Shown here in pieces: positions 54,688 through 64,000 of a DNA stretch of 64,000 nucleotides (its first letter is position 1; each line of letters begins with the position of its first letter). The stretch is from contig NZ_CP076135.1 in the NCBI RefSeq assembly GCF_018736105.1, forward strand, positions 4,462,001 through 4,526,000, given 5' to 3'. Below the pieces are notes generated by a model. That model was not told the origin of the DNA and did no database searches. It was given only the letters and a program-made list of their open reading frames with translations. A program made the position numbers and the translations under genes. This DNA is from Bradyrhizobium sediminis. GTDB taxonomy: Bacteria > Pseudomonadota > Alphaproteobacteria > Rhizobiales > Xanthobacteraceae.

Positions 54688-55173
54688 TCACCTTCCCGGC
54701 CGCAATTCCAGGCTTTCCAGTCCGGCCGCGATGCTGAGGCCGACCTGGCCCTGCACGCTGAGCGGTTGCAGGGCGATGGTGTTGTTGGAGCCGCCGACCA
54801 GCACGTTGCCGCCGACCCCGACGCCGATCGCGGCACTGCCCTGCGCGCCGGCGTAATTGCCGGCGAGATCGCCGGGGCCGAGCCGCGCGACCGGCGCGAA
54901 CACGCCCCAGGCCAGCGCGGATTCCTGGGTGATGCCGAGGTCGAGCCCGACCTTGCGGATGGTCGCGACGTAGCGGTCTTCCGGCAGGCCGTCGGCGCGC
55001 AGCACACAGCCGAGATTGGTCACCGATCCCACGATGAAGCCGATGCTGGCGCCGCCGCGGCATTCGAGAATACCGACCTGCACGCGCTGCATCGGCTGCT
55101 GCGCCTGGGCGGCGCCAAACGATGCAAGCAGCAGGTTAACGGCGATACCGGCAAGGATGAGTGAGCGGCGCAT
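54688..55173 (-). CDS. DUF992 exported protein (copy 1)
   Basis: 161 aa. A signal peptide (MRRSLILAGIAVNLLLASFGAAQAQQ) precedes the DUF992 pattern: VQVGILECRGGASIGFIVGSVTNLGCVL, YVATIRKVGLDLGITQESALAWGVFAP, LAGNYAGAQGSAAIGVGVGGNVLVGGSNNTIALQPLSVQGQVGLSIAAGLESLEL. These proteins are periplasmic or outer-membrane associated and of unknown function, common in Bradyrhizobium. Two conserved cysteines may form a disulphide. A paralogue is at 55438-55968. Confidence 0.88.
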   Translation of the reverse strand: MRRSLILAGIAVNLLLASFGAAQAQQPMQRVQVGILECRGGASIGFIVGSVTNLGCVLRADGLPEDRYVATIRKVGLDLGITQESALAWGVFAPVARLGPGDLAGNYAGAQGSAAIGVGVGGNVLVGGSNNTIALQPLSVQGQVGLSIAAGLESLELRPGR

Positions 55174-55270
55174 GAAGAAATCTCCGGCTGAAGGGATGTG
55201 ATGCGAGCAGGGAATCGGAACAGCGCCACGCCTTGGCGCCTGATTCTCTATGACACAATGGCGGTGGCGT

Positions 55271-55380
55271 TGTCATTCCGGGATGGTGCGCAAGCACCAG
55301 ACCCGGAATCTCGATGCGGGGGTTTCGGTGCCCATCACATCGAGATTCCGGGTTCAGCCCTGCGGGCTGCCCCGGAATGA
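55271..55380. repeat. Inverted repeat, GTCATTCCGGG type (family F)
   Basis: GTCATTCCGGGATGGTGCGC at the left and GCCCCGGAATGAC at the right, with CCCGGAATCTCGATG and CATCGAGATTCCGGG inside. The element can fold into nested stems and lies between the two DUF992 genes. Confidence 0.7.
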
Positions 55381-55389
55381 CGGACTCGC

Positions 55390-55413
55390 AAAAAAGGCCC
55401 GCTTGCGCGGGCC
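55390..55413 (-). terminator. Rho-independent terminator of the second DUF992 gene
   Basis: On the minus strand: GGCCCGC-GCAA-GCGGGCC followed by TTTTTT, 24 bp after the stop codon. A textbook intrinsic terminator. Confidence 0.9.
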
Positions 55414-55437
55414 TCTCTCGTTAACCTCGTTGGCGCT

Positions 55438-55968
55438 TCAGCCGTGACGGCGATGGTGGTGATGGCGGCGATGCACCCGGTAAGTGCCGCCGCGCCCGAA
55501 GCGGACCGGCTGCAGCTCGATGTCGGCAATGCCGGCCGCGACATTCAACCCGGTCTGGCCCTGCACGCTGAGCGGTTGCAGCGCGTAGGAATTGGCAGAT
55601 CCCCCGACCAGGAAATTGCCGCCGAAGCCGACGCCGACCGAGGCATTGGCGCCGACGCCGCCGTAATTGCCGGCGAGCTCGCCGCGCCCGAGCCTGCTGG
55701 TCGGCGCGTTCACCGCCCAGGCCAGCCGGGTCTGCTCGGTGAAGCCGAGATCGACGCCGTAGCGGCGCACCGTCGCGATATAGGGTTCGGGACGGCGGCC
55801 TTCGCTCTGGAACACGCATTCGAATGACGTGACCGAGCCGACCACGAAACCGACATTCTGGCCGCCCTGGCATTGCAGGATGCCGGCGCGCATCGGCGGC
55901 ATCGCGTTTGCCCCGGCGATCGAGGCGCCGAGCGCCGCGATGGCGATAGTGAGTGTCGAGAGTCGCAT
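55438..55968 (-). CDS. DUF992 exported protein with His-rich tail (copy 2)
   Basis: 176 aa. Signal peptide MRLSTLTIAIAALGASIAGANAM, then the same order of motifs as the 54688 protein: MRAGILQCQGGQNVGFVVGSVTSFECVF, RYGVDLGFTEQTRLAWAVNAP, LAGNYGGVGANASVGVGFGGNFLVGGSANSYALQPLSVQGQTGLNVAAGIADIEL. It ends in VHRRHHHHRRHG, which could bind metal (inference). The ATG at 55968 immediately precedes the signal peptide; longer readings upstream are implausible. Confidence 0.87.
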   Translation of the reverse strand: MRLSTLTIAIAALGASIAGANAMPPMRAGILQCQGGQNVGFVVGSVTSFECVFQSEGRRPEPYIATVRRYGVDLGFTEQTRLAWAVNAPTSRLGRGELAGNYGGVGANASVGVGFGGNFLVGGSANSYALQPLSVQGQTGLNVAAGIADIELQPVRFGRGGTYRVHRRHHHHRRHG

Positions 55969-56136
55969 GTTGGTCTCCGCATGAAATAATGAACTTGCGG
56001 AGCGACAGAAAGAAAACGCCTTGTCGAAAACAAGAAAGCGCCTTGTCCAAAACAAGGCGCTTCCAAATGTCACCCTCGAAACTTCAAATGTTCGACGGCC
56101 GGATATCGAAGACGTGATTTGACACGCCTTTCTTCT

Positions 56137-56208
56137 GACGCGTTTTCTTAACGCGAACCGGGAAGCCATCCCGCATCACGTGCGGGACATGCTTCGCTCG
56201 AAAACGCT

Positions 56209-56210
<2 letters not shown>
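56137..56210. repeat. Family B palindromic repeat interrupted by a second palindrome
   Basis: The reverse complement reads AGCGTTTTCGAGCGAAG, then a separate CATGTCCCGCACGTGATGCG-type palindrome, then CCCGGTTCGCG and AAGAAAACGCGTC. Without the inner palindrome it equals the 45136-45187 copy. Its edge touches the stop codon of the aminotransferase gene. Confidence 0.7.
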
Positions 56211-57543
<1,333 letters not shown>

Positions 57544-57604
57544 TTAGGGAACGTTAAAACGGCCCCGCTACGGTTGCGCAATATTCATAAAATTCTGCGG
57601 CGAA

Positions 57605-58846
57605 ATGACTCATATCTGGCAAGGGATACGGCATGGGTTGCGATCCGGCGGCTGGCTGACCCCGGCGCGCATCCGCGGCTACAGCCTGATCCTGCTCGGC
57701 ATCTGCGCGCTGGCGGTGGCCGGCTGGATCGCGCTGTCGGACGGCCTGATCGACCGCAACGGCAAGCCGGTCGGCACCGATTTTTCCAACGTCTACGCCG
57801 CCGGCCGCCTGACCTGGCAGGGCAACCCCGCCGAGGCCTACCAGCCGGCGCTGCAGCATGCCGCCGAAAAGGCCGTGTTCGGCGGCCGCGAGGTGCCGTT
57901 CTATGGCTGGCATTATCCGCCGTTCTTCTTCGCGGTCGCCGTTCTCGTATCGGCGGTTCCCTATGCCTGGGGGCTGGCGATCTGGCTCGCCGCCAGTTTC
58001 GCGGCCTATCTGGCGGTGATGCGCGCGATCCTGCCGCGCCCCGAAACGCTGCTGGTCGCGGCGGCCTTTCCGGCCGTGTTCGTCAATATCGGCCACGGCC
58101 AGAACGGATTTCTCACCGCTTCATTGCTCGGCGGCGCGCTGCACCTGCTCGACCGCCGGCCCTGGCTCGCGGGCGTGCTGATCGGCGCCCTCGCCTACAA
58201 GCCGCAATTCGGCGTGCTGATTCCGGTGGCGCTCTTGGCGGGCGCACGGTGGAACACGATCGGCGCGGCGGCGGCCACGGTAGCCGCGCTGGTCGCGGTC
58301 AGTTTTGCAGCGCTCGGCGGCGGCGTCTGGCAGGCGTTCATCGATTCCATGAATTTCACGCAAGTCGTGGTGCTCGAACAGGGCGGCACCGGCTGGGAGA
58401 AGATCCAGTCGGTGTTTTCGGCGGCGCGGATGTGGGGCGCCGGCGTGCAGTCGGCCTATGCGATACAGATCGCGCTGGCGCTGGCGCTCGCCGCGGCTCT
58501 GGCATGGCTCTGGCAGAGCGATGCCGCCTTCGAGCTCAAGGCCTCGGCGCTGGCGAGCGGCAGCCTGCTCGCGACGCCCTATGTGCTCGACTACGACCTG
58601 GTGGTGCTGGCGGTCGCGATCGCGTTTCTCGCGCGCCATGGACTGAACCGCGGGTTCCACCCTTACGAGATCAGCCTGCTGGCTGCGGCGTGGATGGTGC
58701 CGCTGCTGTCGCGCGGCGTCGCCGGAGCGACCGGACTGCCGCTGGGCCTGACGCTGTTGCTGCTGACTTTCGTTTTCACCCTGCGGCGCGCGGTGCGGGA
58801 TCGCCAGGCGCCGGCGCTGAAAGTGCATCGCGCAAGCGTGATCTGA
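57605..58846 (+). CDS. GT87/DUF2029 polytopic glycosyltransferase-like membrane protein
   Basis: 413 aa with about ten hydrophobic segments. It begins MTHIWQGIRHGLRSGG; the first periplasmic loop contains GKPVGTDFSNVYAAGRLTWQGNPAEAYQPALQ with the Asp typical of the GT-C/GT87 catalytic loop. FYGWHYPPFFFAVAVL and NIGHGQNGFLTASLLGGAL (G-Q-N motif) are strongly characteristic. Such enzymes use polyprenyl-phosphate sugars. The acceptor is unknown and no polysaccharide genes adjoin. Confidence 0.85.
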   Translation: MTHIWQGIRHGLRSGGWLTPARIRGYSLILLGICALAVAGWIALSDGLIDRNGKPVGTDFSNVYAAGRLTWQGNPAEAYQPALQHAAEKAVFGGREVPFYGWHYPPFFFAVAVLVSAVPYAWGLAIWLAASFAAYLAVMRAILPRPETLLVAAAFPAVFVNIGHGQNGFLTASLLGGALHLLDRRPWLAGVLIGALAYKPQFGVLIPVALLAGARWNTIGAAAATVAALVAVSFAALGGGVWQAFIDSMNFTQVVVLEQGGTGWEKIQSVFSAARMWGAGVQSAYAIQIALALALAAALAWLWQSDAAFELKASALASGSLLATPYVLDYDLVVLAVAIAFLARHGLNRGFHPYEISLLAAAWMVPLLSRGVAGATGLPLGLTLLLLTFVFTLRRAVRDRQAPALKVHRASVI

Positions 58847-59015
58847 ATTGTTGACGCCTGCTGGCACATTGTTCTGCGCGGTTGCAGTGCGGTAGAGGTT
58901 TTGCAGCTTTTCCATCTCGCGGGCCTTGCGGCCTACCTGCAACGGCATCATTGTTTAGCCGCGTTGCGGCGCGACAAGGCGGGCTCACTCGGCGCACCCG
59001 CCGTTTTCACCGAGA

Positions 59016-59681
59016 ATGAAATTCAAGATGTACAAGCTCTATTCGATGCAGCGCTCCGGCAACAGCTACAAGGTCCGCCTTGCGCTGGCGCTGCTGAACG
59101 CGCCCTACCGCGCCATCGAAATCGACATTCTGCGCGGCGAGAGCCGAACGCCGGACTTTCTCGCGAAGAATCCCAGCGGTCAGGTGCCGCTTCTGGAAGT
59201 CGGGGATGGCCGCTACCTCGCCGAGTCCAACGCCATCCTCTGGTATGTCGCGGGCGGCACGCCGCTGGCGCCGGAATCGCGGATCGAGCGCGCCGAGGCG
59301 CTGCAGTGGATGTTCTTCGAACAGCACGCGCTGGAGCCGAACATCGGCGCCGCCTATTTCTGGCTGGCGCTGGTCAAGGGCGGCCGCGACCTGCAGACCC
59401 ACGCGCTGGAAGACTGGATGGAACGCGGCTACGGCGCGTTGCAGGTGATGGAAAACCACCTCAAGACCCACGAGAATTTCGCCGCGGGCCAGATGACCGT
59501 CGCCGACATCGCGCTGTACGGCTACACCCATGTCGCCGAGCAGTGCGACTACGACCTTTCGACCTTCCCGGCGATCCGCGCCTGGCTGCGGCGGGTCGAA
59601 CGGACACCGGGATTCGTCCCGATGGACTGGCAGCCCGGCAGCGAGGTCGACGATACCCCCGGCATCGCCGCCGAGGCGTGA
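59016..59681 (+). CDS. Glutathione S-transferase family protein (copy 2)
   Basis: 221 aa (217 if starting at the second ATG, 59028). N-domain: MYKLYSMQRSGNSYKVRLALALLNAPYRAIEIDIL, SGQVPLLEVGDGRYLAESNAILWYVA (cis-Pro and ESNAI glutathione site). C-domain: MENHLKTHENFAAGQMTVADIALYGYTHVAEQCDYDLSTFPAIRAWLRRVERTPGF with the N-capping box. This arrangement matches the beta/nu-like GSTs common in alphaproteobacteria. Substrate unknown. Confidence 0.88.
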   Translation: MKFKMYKLYSMQRSGNSYKVRLALALLNAPYRAIEIDILRGESRTPDFLAKNPSGQVPLLEVGDGRYLAESNAILWYVAGGTPLAPESRIERAEALQWMFFEQHALEPNIGAAYFWLALVKGGRDLQTHALEDWMERGYGALQVMENHLKTHENFAAGQMTVADIALYGYTHVAEQCDYDLSTFPAIRAWLRRVERTPGFVPMDWQPGSEVDDTPGIAAEA

Positions 59682-59824
59682 GGCCGGGAAACAGCAGGCA
59701 TAACCGCCCGCGCCGCCGTCATTTTGCCATCTTCGAGCCACGCCCCGCCGCAATCCTGCCCGCGATTCCTGCGAGATTTTGCGGGCGTGCGGGTGATTCG
59801 CCCGCGCAGTGAAGGATTTCGGCC

Positions 59825-60001
59825 ATGATCCGGTCGTTCGGCGCCTTGGGCTTTCACGGCCGCCCGGCGCCTGTTGCTTCGTCCCGGCTGACCCACGCCG
59901 TCGCGGCCTCGCTCGCGGTCGGCGCGCTGTCGCTGTGCCTGATCGTCACCCTCACGGTGTTCTCGATCAAGGTTTCCATGGCGATGCCAATTCCGGCGTA
60001 A
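59825..60001 (+). CDS. Small single-helix membrane protein
   Basis: 58 aa beginning MIRSFGALGFHGRPAPVASSRLTHAVAASLAVGALSL, with one transmembrane helix (about residues 28-48) and a short tail. It is a 177-bp frame with typical codon use. Small proteins of this shape are common in Bradyrhizobium as hypotheticals. No further evidence; it lies 60 bp before the sugar dehydrogenase gene. Confidence 0.5.
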   Translation: MIRSFGALGFHGRPAPVASSRLTHAVAASLAVGALSLCLIVTLTVFSIKVSMAMPIPA

Positions 60002-60061
60002 CGCTGAAGACCTGTCGTATCGCACAACTGCCAGCGGTGATGTCATCGCGAACGGGCAACC

Positions 60062-61214
60062 ATGACCAAGACACCAGTAGTCCTCGTGACGGCTTCGTTG
60101 ACGGTTGCGACCGCGCTGACGGCGACGTTCCTGATCGTCACCTCGACGCGCGGCGAAAACACCTCGTTCGCGTCGTCGGCGGGGCAGCTCGAGGTCCAGA
60201 CCATCGCCGGCGGTCTCACCAATCCGTGGTCGCTGGCGTTCCTGCCCGATGGCCGCATGCTGGTGACCGAGCGTCCCGGCCGCATGCGCCTCGTCACCTC
60301 GGAAGGACAGTTGTCGCCGCCGCTGAAAGGCGTGCCGGAGGTGTGGGCCTCCGGCCAGGGCGGGTTGCTCGACGTCGTCACCGACAGAGCCTTCGCGCAG
60401 AACAGGACGATCTTCTTCTGCTACGCCGAGCGCGCCAGCGGCGGCGGCCGCACCGCGGTGGCGCGGGCCAGGCTGAACGACGGCAGCGGCCGGCTCGACG
60501 AAGTCAAGGTCATCTTCCGGCAGGAGGGGCCGCTGTCGGGAGGCAATCATTATGGCTGCCGCATCGTGCAGGCCAATGACGGCAATTTGTTCGTCACGCT
60601 GGGCGATCATTTCACCTGGCGCGACGAGGCGCAGAATCTCGGCAACCATCTCGGCAAGATCATCCGCATCGCGCCCGACGGCTCGGCGCCATCGGACAAT
60701 CCTTATCTCGGCCGCACTGACGCAAAACCGGAGATCTGGAGCTACGGCCACCGCAACGAGCAGGGCCTCGCGATCAATCCGGCGTCGGGCGAACTCTGGG
60801 AAATCGAGCACGGCCCGCGCGGCGGCGACGAGGTCAACATCATCGGCAAGGGCAGGAACTACGGCTGGCCGGTGATCGGCTACGGCATCGATTATAGCGG
60901 CGCCAAGCGCCGCCAGGGACGGCATGGAGCAGCCGGTCAAATACTGGGTGCCGTCGATCGCCCCGTCCGGCATGACATTCTATACCGGAAAGCTGTTCAA
61001 GAAGTGGACCGGCAGCCTGTTCACCGGCGCGCTCAAGGACAAGATGCTGGTGCGGCTCTCGCTCAACGGCAACAGCGTGACATCAGAGGAACGCCTGCTG
61101 CAAAACCTCAACGAACGCATTCGCGACGTGCGGCAGGGCCCGGACGGCGCGCTGTGGCTACTCACCGACAGCTCGGCGGGACGGATCCTGCGGGTGTCGC
61201 CGGCGGCGAAATGA
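60062..61214 (+). pseudogene. PQQ-dependent sugar dehydrogenase-like gene, frameshifted
   Basis: From 60062 the frame encodes a signal-like helix and a beta-propeller of the soluble glucose/sorbosone dehydrogenase family: LTNPWSLAFLPDGRMLVTERPGRMRLV, GGNHYGCRIVQANDGNLFVTLGD (catalytic His), WSYGHRNEQGLAINP and [29 protein letters not shown]. After about 60907 the family sequence continues in the +1 frame: [25 protein letters not shown] to [11 protein letters not shown] (stop at 61214). A few residues usually present (about K-I-H-E-G-T) are missing at the junction, so a small out-of-frame deletion is likely. Confidence 0.8.
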
Positions 61215-61266
61215 CGAAGCCGGCATGAACGCGTGAGCCACCGTCAGCAACGCAGCGCACCGCCGC

Positions 61267-62061
61267 TCACTGCCCGCGGAACACCGGCTTGCGCTTTTCG
61301 TTGAACGCCAGCACGCCTTCGCGGCGGTCTGCGGTGGGGACCAGCCGATTGTAGGCCTCGATCTCGAACGCCAGGCCGTCCCCCACCGACATCTGCAGGC
61401 CGCGATGAATGGCCTGCTTGGCCTGACGCACTGCAATCGGCCCGTTGGCGGCGATGCGCCGGGCGATTGCGAGGGTGGTCTCCAGCAGTTCGGCGGGTTC
61501 GACCACGCGATTGACCAGGCCCCAGGCCTCCGCCTCCGCGGCGGTAAAGGGAAGGCCCGACAGGATCAGTTCCTTCGCCCGGCGTTCGCCGACGGCGCGG
61601 GCCAGGTTCTGGGTGCCGCCGGCGCCGGGCATGATGCCGAGCGTCACCTCGGTCAGGGCAAAGCGCGCGTGGCTGGCGGCGTAGACGAAATCCGACGCCG
61701 CCGCGATCTCGCAGCCGCCGCCATAGGCCGCGCCATTGACGGCCGATATCAGCGGGATCGGGCATCCCATCATCGCCCGCACCATCCGCTCGAAGATCAG
61801 ATGCTGCGACTGCCAGCTGGCGTCGGTCATGCCGTTGCGCTCCTTCAGATCGCCGCCGGCGCAAAACGCCTTGGCGCCGCTGCCGGTGACGATCACCGCG
61901 CGCAGGCCCGCCAGGTCGGTCGAGAGCGTCTCGAACAGTTCCACCAGATCGAGCCCCATCCGCGTATTCAGCGCGTTCGACGCCTCGGGCCGGTTGAGCG
62001 TGACCAGCAAGATGTGATCTTCGTCGCGGGAAACCGTGATCGTCTCGAAATCAGTTCGCAT
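61267..62061 (-). CDS. Enoyl-CoA hydratase/isomerase family protein
   Basis: A 264-aa crotonase-fold protein. ILLVTLNRPEASNALNTRMGLDLVELF, GSGAKAFCAGGDLKERNGM (oxyanion hole), NGAAYGGGCEIAAASDFVYAASHARFALTEVTLGIMPGAGGTQNLARAVGERRAKELILSGLPFTAAEAEAWGLVNRVVEPAEL contain the two active-site Glu region of hydratases. It suggests fatty or aromatic acid beta-oxidation. It is divergent from the reductase-like and CoA-transferase genes that follow. Confidence 0.9.
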   Translation of the reverse strand: MRTDFETITVSRDEDHILLVTLNRPEASNALNTRMGLDLVELFETLSTDLAGLRAVIVTGSGAKAFCAGGDLKERNGMTDASWQSQHLIFERMVRAMMGCPIPLISAVNGAAYGGGCEIAAASDFVYAASHARFALTEVTLGIMPGAGGTQNLARAVGERRAKELILSGLPFTAAEAEAWGLVNRVVEPAELLETTLAIARRIAANGPIAVRQAKQAIHRGLQMSVGDGLAFEIEAYNRLVPTADRREGVLAFNEKRKPVFRGQ

Positions 62062-62291
62062 TCAATTCTCCATTCGCGATACAAGCCTGATCTTCGGCCC
62101 ATGCGCGATCGGAGACAACCGGCAAAGAACCGGACGGATCGAGATGGCATGCCCGCTCGCTTCGTCATGCCGCCTCTGCGCCAGCGCCGGAGCTTGCCGC
62201 GCGATCGCGGCTTGACCCGAACCGGGCGATCTCTAGTCTGGCCGAAGCTCGATTGATGATCCGACGGTGCAAGCGCAGGAGAGACACGACC

Positions 62292-63221
62292 ATGCCAGGC
62301 TCGCTCGATGACCAACTTGGCTTTGCGCCCGACTACGATTCCCCGATCCCCTATATGCAGCGCACCCGCGACTATTACGCCGCGATCGGCTACACCACGC
62401 CCTATCGCTGGGCGCACCATGTCGATGCGCCGTTCCAGCCGCTGAAAAAGCCGCTGGCGCAATCGCGCGTGACGATCGTCACCACCGCCGCCCCTTACGA
62501 TCCGGCGAAGGGCGATCAGGGCCCCGGTGCGGCCTATAACGGCGGCGCCAAGTTCTACCAAGTCTATGACGGCGACACCTCGAAGCCGCACGACCTGCGC
62601 ATCTCGCATATCGGCTACGACCGCAAGCATACGTCGGCGACCGACAGCGGCACCTGGTTTCCGCTGCCGCAGCTCCTGAAGGCTAAAGCCTCGGGGCGGA
62701 TCGGCGAGGTCGCGCCGCGCTTCTTCGGCGCGCCGACCAACCGCAGCCACCGGGTCACCATCGACGTCGATGCTCCCGATATCCTCGCCCGCTGCCTCGC
62801 CGACAAGGTCGATGTCGCGGTGCTGGTGCCGAACTGCCCGGTCTGCCACCAGACTTCCGCGCTGGTGGCCCGCCACCTCGAAGCCAACGGCATCTCCACC
62901 GTGGTGATGGGCTGCGCCAAGGACATCGTCGAACACGCGGCCGTGCCGCGCTTCCTGTTCTCCGACTTCCCGCTCGGCAATTCCGCCGGCAGGCCGCACG
63001 ACGTCGAGTCGCAGGCGCTGACGCTGGAGCTGGCGCTGAGCCTGCTCGAGCGGGCCTTCGGCGCGCGCACCACGATGCAGTCGCCGCTGCGCTGGAGCGA
63101 GGATGCCTCCTGGAAGCTCGACTACAACAACGTCGCGCAGATGAGCCCGGAAGAACTGGCGCGGCGCCGGGCCGAATTCGACAAGCAAAAGGAGATCGCG
63201 CGCGGCAACCGGGCCGCCTGA
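62292..63221 (+). CDS. Glycine/sarcosine/betaine reductase selenoprotein B-like protein (Cys form)
   Basis: 309 aa. Resembles GrdB/PrdB subunits: the segment VPNCPVCHQTSALVARHLEANGISTVVMG carries C182 and C185 where the clostridial enzymes have selenocysteine-x-x-Cys. Another conserved part is RTRDYYAAIGYTTPYRWAHHVDAPF, and DTSKPHDLRISHIGYDRKHTSATDSGTWFPL follows. Aerobic bacteria keep such genes with unknown substrate, probably a different reductive or redox role (inference). Start at 62292 after AGGAGAGACACGACC. Confidence 0.8.
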   Translation: MPGSLDDQLGFAPDYDSPIPYMQRTRDYYAAIGYTTPYRWAHHVDAPFQPLKKPLAQSRVTIVTTAAPYDPAKGDQGPGAAYNGGAKFYQVYDGDTSKPHDLRISHIGYDRKHTSATDSGTWFPLPQLLKAKASGRIGEVAPRFFGAPTNRSHRVTIDVDAPDILARCLADKVDVAVLVPNCPVCHQTSALVARHLEANGISTVVMGCAKDIVEHAAVPRFLFSDFPLGNSAGRPHDVESQALTLELALSLLERAFGARTTMQSPLRWSEDASWKLDYNNVAQMSPEELARRRAEFDKQKEIARGNRAA

Positions 63222-63229
63222 GGCGACGG

Positions 63230-63418
63230 CTTCCCTTCACCCCTTGTGGGAGAAGGTGGCGTAGACGGCCTCCGGCCGCCGTCTCTTAGAACGCCGATGC
63301 CTTGCATCGGCTATGGCGCCGGATGAGGGATATCTCACAGCGCATTCGGTGTTCGCGGCGACAGACCCCTCACCCGTCTTCGCTTCGCGAAGCCACCCTC
63401 TCCCACAAGGGGAGAGGG
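63230..63418. repeat. Inverted repeat, CTCTCCCACAAGGGG type (family C)
   Basis: TTCACCCCTTGTGGGAGAAG near 63235-63255 and CCCTCTCCCACAAGGGGAGA near 63398-63417 are inverted relative to each other around about 140 bp. Inside, ACCCCTCACCCG and the CTTCGCTTCGCGAAG palindrome follow the pattern of the serC-serA element. Confidence 0.65.
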
Positions 63419-63439
63419 AAGAATCAGGAGGACGCCCGA

Positions 63440-64000
63440 GTGACCCGACCGTTCGAAGGCGTGAAGATTCTCGACTTCACGCAGGTGCTGGCCGGCCCCT
63501 ATGCGAGCTACCAGCTCGCGTTGCTCGGCGCCGACGTCATCAAGGTGGAGCGCCGCGAGGGCGAGGACATGCGCCGCACCCCGCTCAGCCGCGAATGGGC
63601 CGAGCGCGGCCTCGCCCCGGGCTGGCAGGCGATCAACGGCAACAAGCGCAGCCTGACGCTCGACCTGCAGAAGCCGGAAGCGATCACCATCGTCAAGCAG
63701 CTCGCAGCAGGGGTCGACGTGGTGATGGAGAATTTCCGGCCCGGCGTGATGGACAAGCTCGGGATCGGCTACGCCGCGCTGTCGGCGATCAATCCGCGGC
63801 TGATCTATTGCGCCATCTCCGGCTTCGGCCAGACCGGCCCGGAACGATCCGGCGCGGGCTACGACGGCAAGATCCAGGCGCTGTCGGGCATCATGGCGAT
63901 CACGGGTCACGAGGAGACCGGGCCGACCCGCGCCGGCTTCGCGGTATGCGACGTGCTGTCCGGCGCCACCGCCGCGTTCGGCGTATCGAGCGCGCTGTTC
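63440..64000 (+). CDS. CaiB/BaiF family III CoA-transferase, N-terminal part (runs off the window)
   Basis: 187 codons visible. GTG start at 63440 with AGGAGG eight bases upstream. The sequence TRPFEGVKILDFTQVLAGPYASYQLALLGADVIKVERREGEDMRR, WQAINGNKRSLTLDLQKPEA, VVMENFRPGVMDKLGIGYAAL and IYCAISGFGQTGP is characteristic. The conserved Asp in GYDGKIQALSGIMAITG is the expected catalytic acyl-anhydride residue. Transfers CoA between carboxylic acids, e.g. in oxalate, carnitine or aromatic degradation; substrate unknown. With the neighbouring reductase-like gene it may form an operon. Confidence 0.93.
   Translation, partial: MTRPFEGVKILDFTQVLAGPYASYQLALLGADVIKVERREGEDMRRTPLSREWAERGLAPGWQAINGNKRSLTLDLQKPEAITIVKQLAAGVDVVMENFRPGVMDKLGIGYAALSAINPRLIYCAISGFGQTGPERSGAGYDGKIQALSGIMAITGHEETGPTRAGFAVCDVLSGATAAFGVSSALF

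Noticed and set aside
62292..63221. A selenocysteine-containing protein with an in-frame TGA
   Set aside because: The key position is a Cys codon in the continuous frame; there is no in-frame TGA at the motif.

Overview
The window is high-GC chromosomal DNA from an alphaproteobacterium, most likely Bradyrhizobium or a close relative in Nitrobacteraceae. This rests on protein flavour (DUF992 proteins, Omp25/31-like barrels, EamA exporters, TctC-like receptors) and on palindromic intergenic repeats that I recall from that group. I see no rRNA, tRNA, CRISPR array, transposase, integrase or phage gene. It reads as a core chromosome with several accessory patches.

Layout. 1-508: 5' part of purA. 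0.8-3.7 kb: probable metal/stress group on the minus strand (DUF2892 membrane protein, Met-rich LTxxQ periplasmic protein, Nramp-related transporter) plus a TMEM175-type channel. 3.8-5.8 kb: small membrane protein, YbaK-type deacylase, and an Hsp20 gene behind a candidate ROSE RNA thermometer. 6-14.8 kb: transport and metabolism (two 311-aa EamA exporters, orphan MCE protein, FMN alpha-hydroxy-acid oxidase, TctC-type receptor, chemoreceptor, 2-hydroxyacid dehydrogenase).

15.1-22.8 kb: a complete arsenite oxidation locus. aioX (periplasmic sensor), aioS (kinase) and aioR (sigma-54 activator) are followed by a well-formed -24/-12 promoter with an upstream inverted repeat, then aioB (Rieske) and aioA (molybdopterin subunit) and a DUF2478 gene. 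No cytochrome c or moeA gene lies beside it. 22.9-26 kb: phytase-like esterase and a MuiA-family protein.

26.5-36.7 kb: the most unusual region. It holds a LuxR-type regulator whose receiver lacks the phosphorylatable Asp, a small protein with an R-x4-H motif, a 274-aa protein made of Q/G, N/G and VDNK-like repeats, a 645-aa repeat protein, a type I secretion ABC transporter and HlyD-type adaptor, and a GNAT (CelD/BcsL-like) plus TPR fusion. I read it as a dedicated type I secretion locus for two repetitive, probably extracellular proteins. I do not know a described system with this composition.

36.8-51.3 kb: mainly core genes (serA, serC, two beta-barrel proteins, Fsr-like MFS exporter, glmM, lldD-type dehydrogenase, aroE, EF-G-like GTPase) with one frameshifted GNAT gene. 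51.3-53.6 kb: 1.2 kb of noncoding repeat sequence and an exported papain-like cysteine peptidase bracketed by two copies of a 77-bp palindromic element. 53.6-64 kb: SDR, two DUF992 proteins, aspartate aminotransferase, GT87-like membrane protein, GST, a frameshifted PQQ-type sugar dehydrogenase, enoyl-CoA hydratase, a cysteine homologue of reductase selenoprotein B, and the start of a CaiB/BaiF CoA-transferase.
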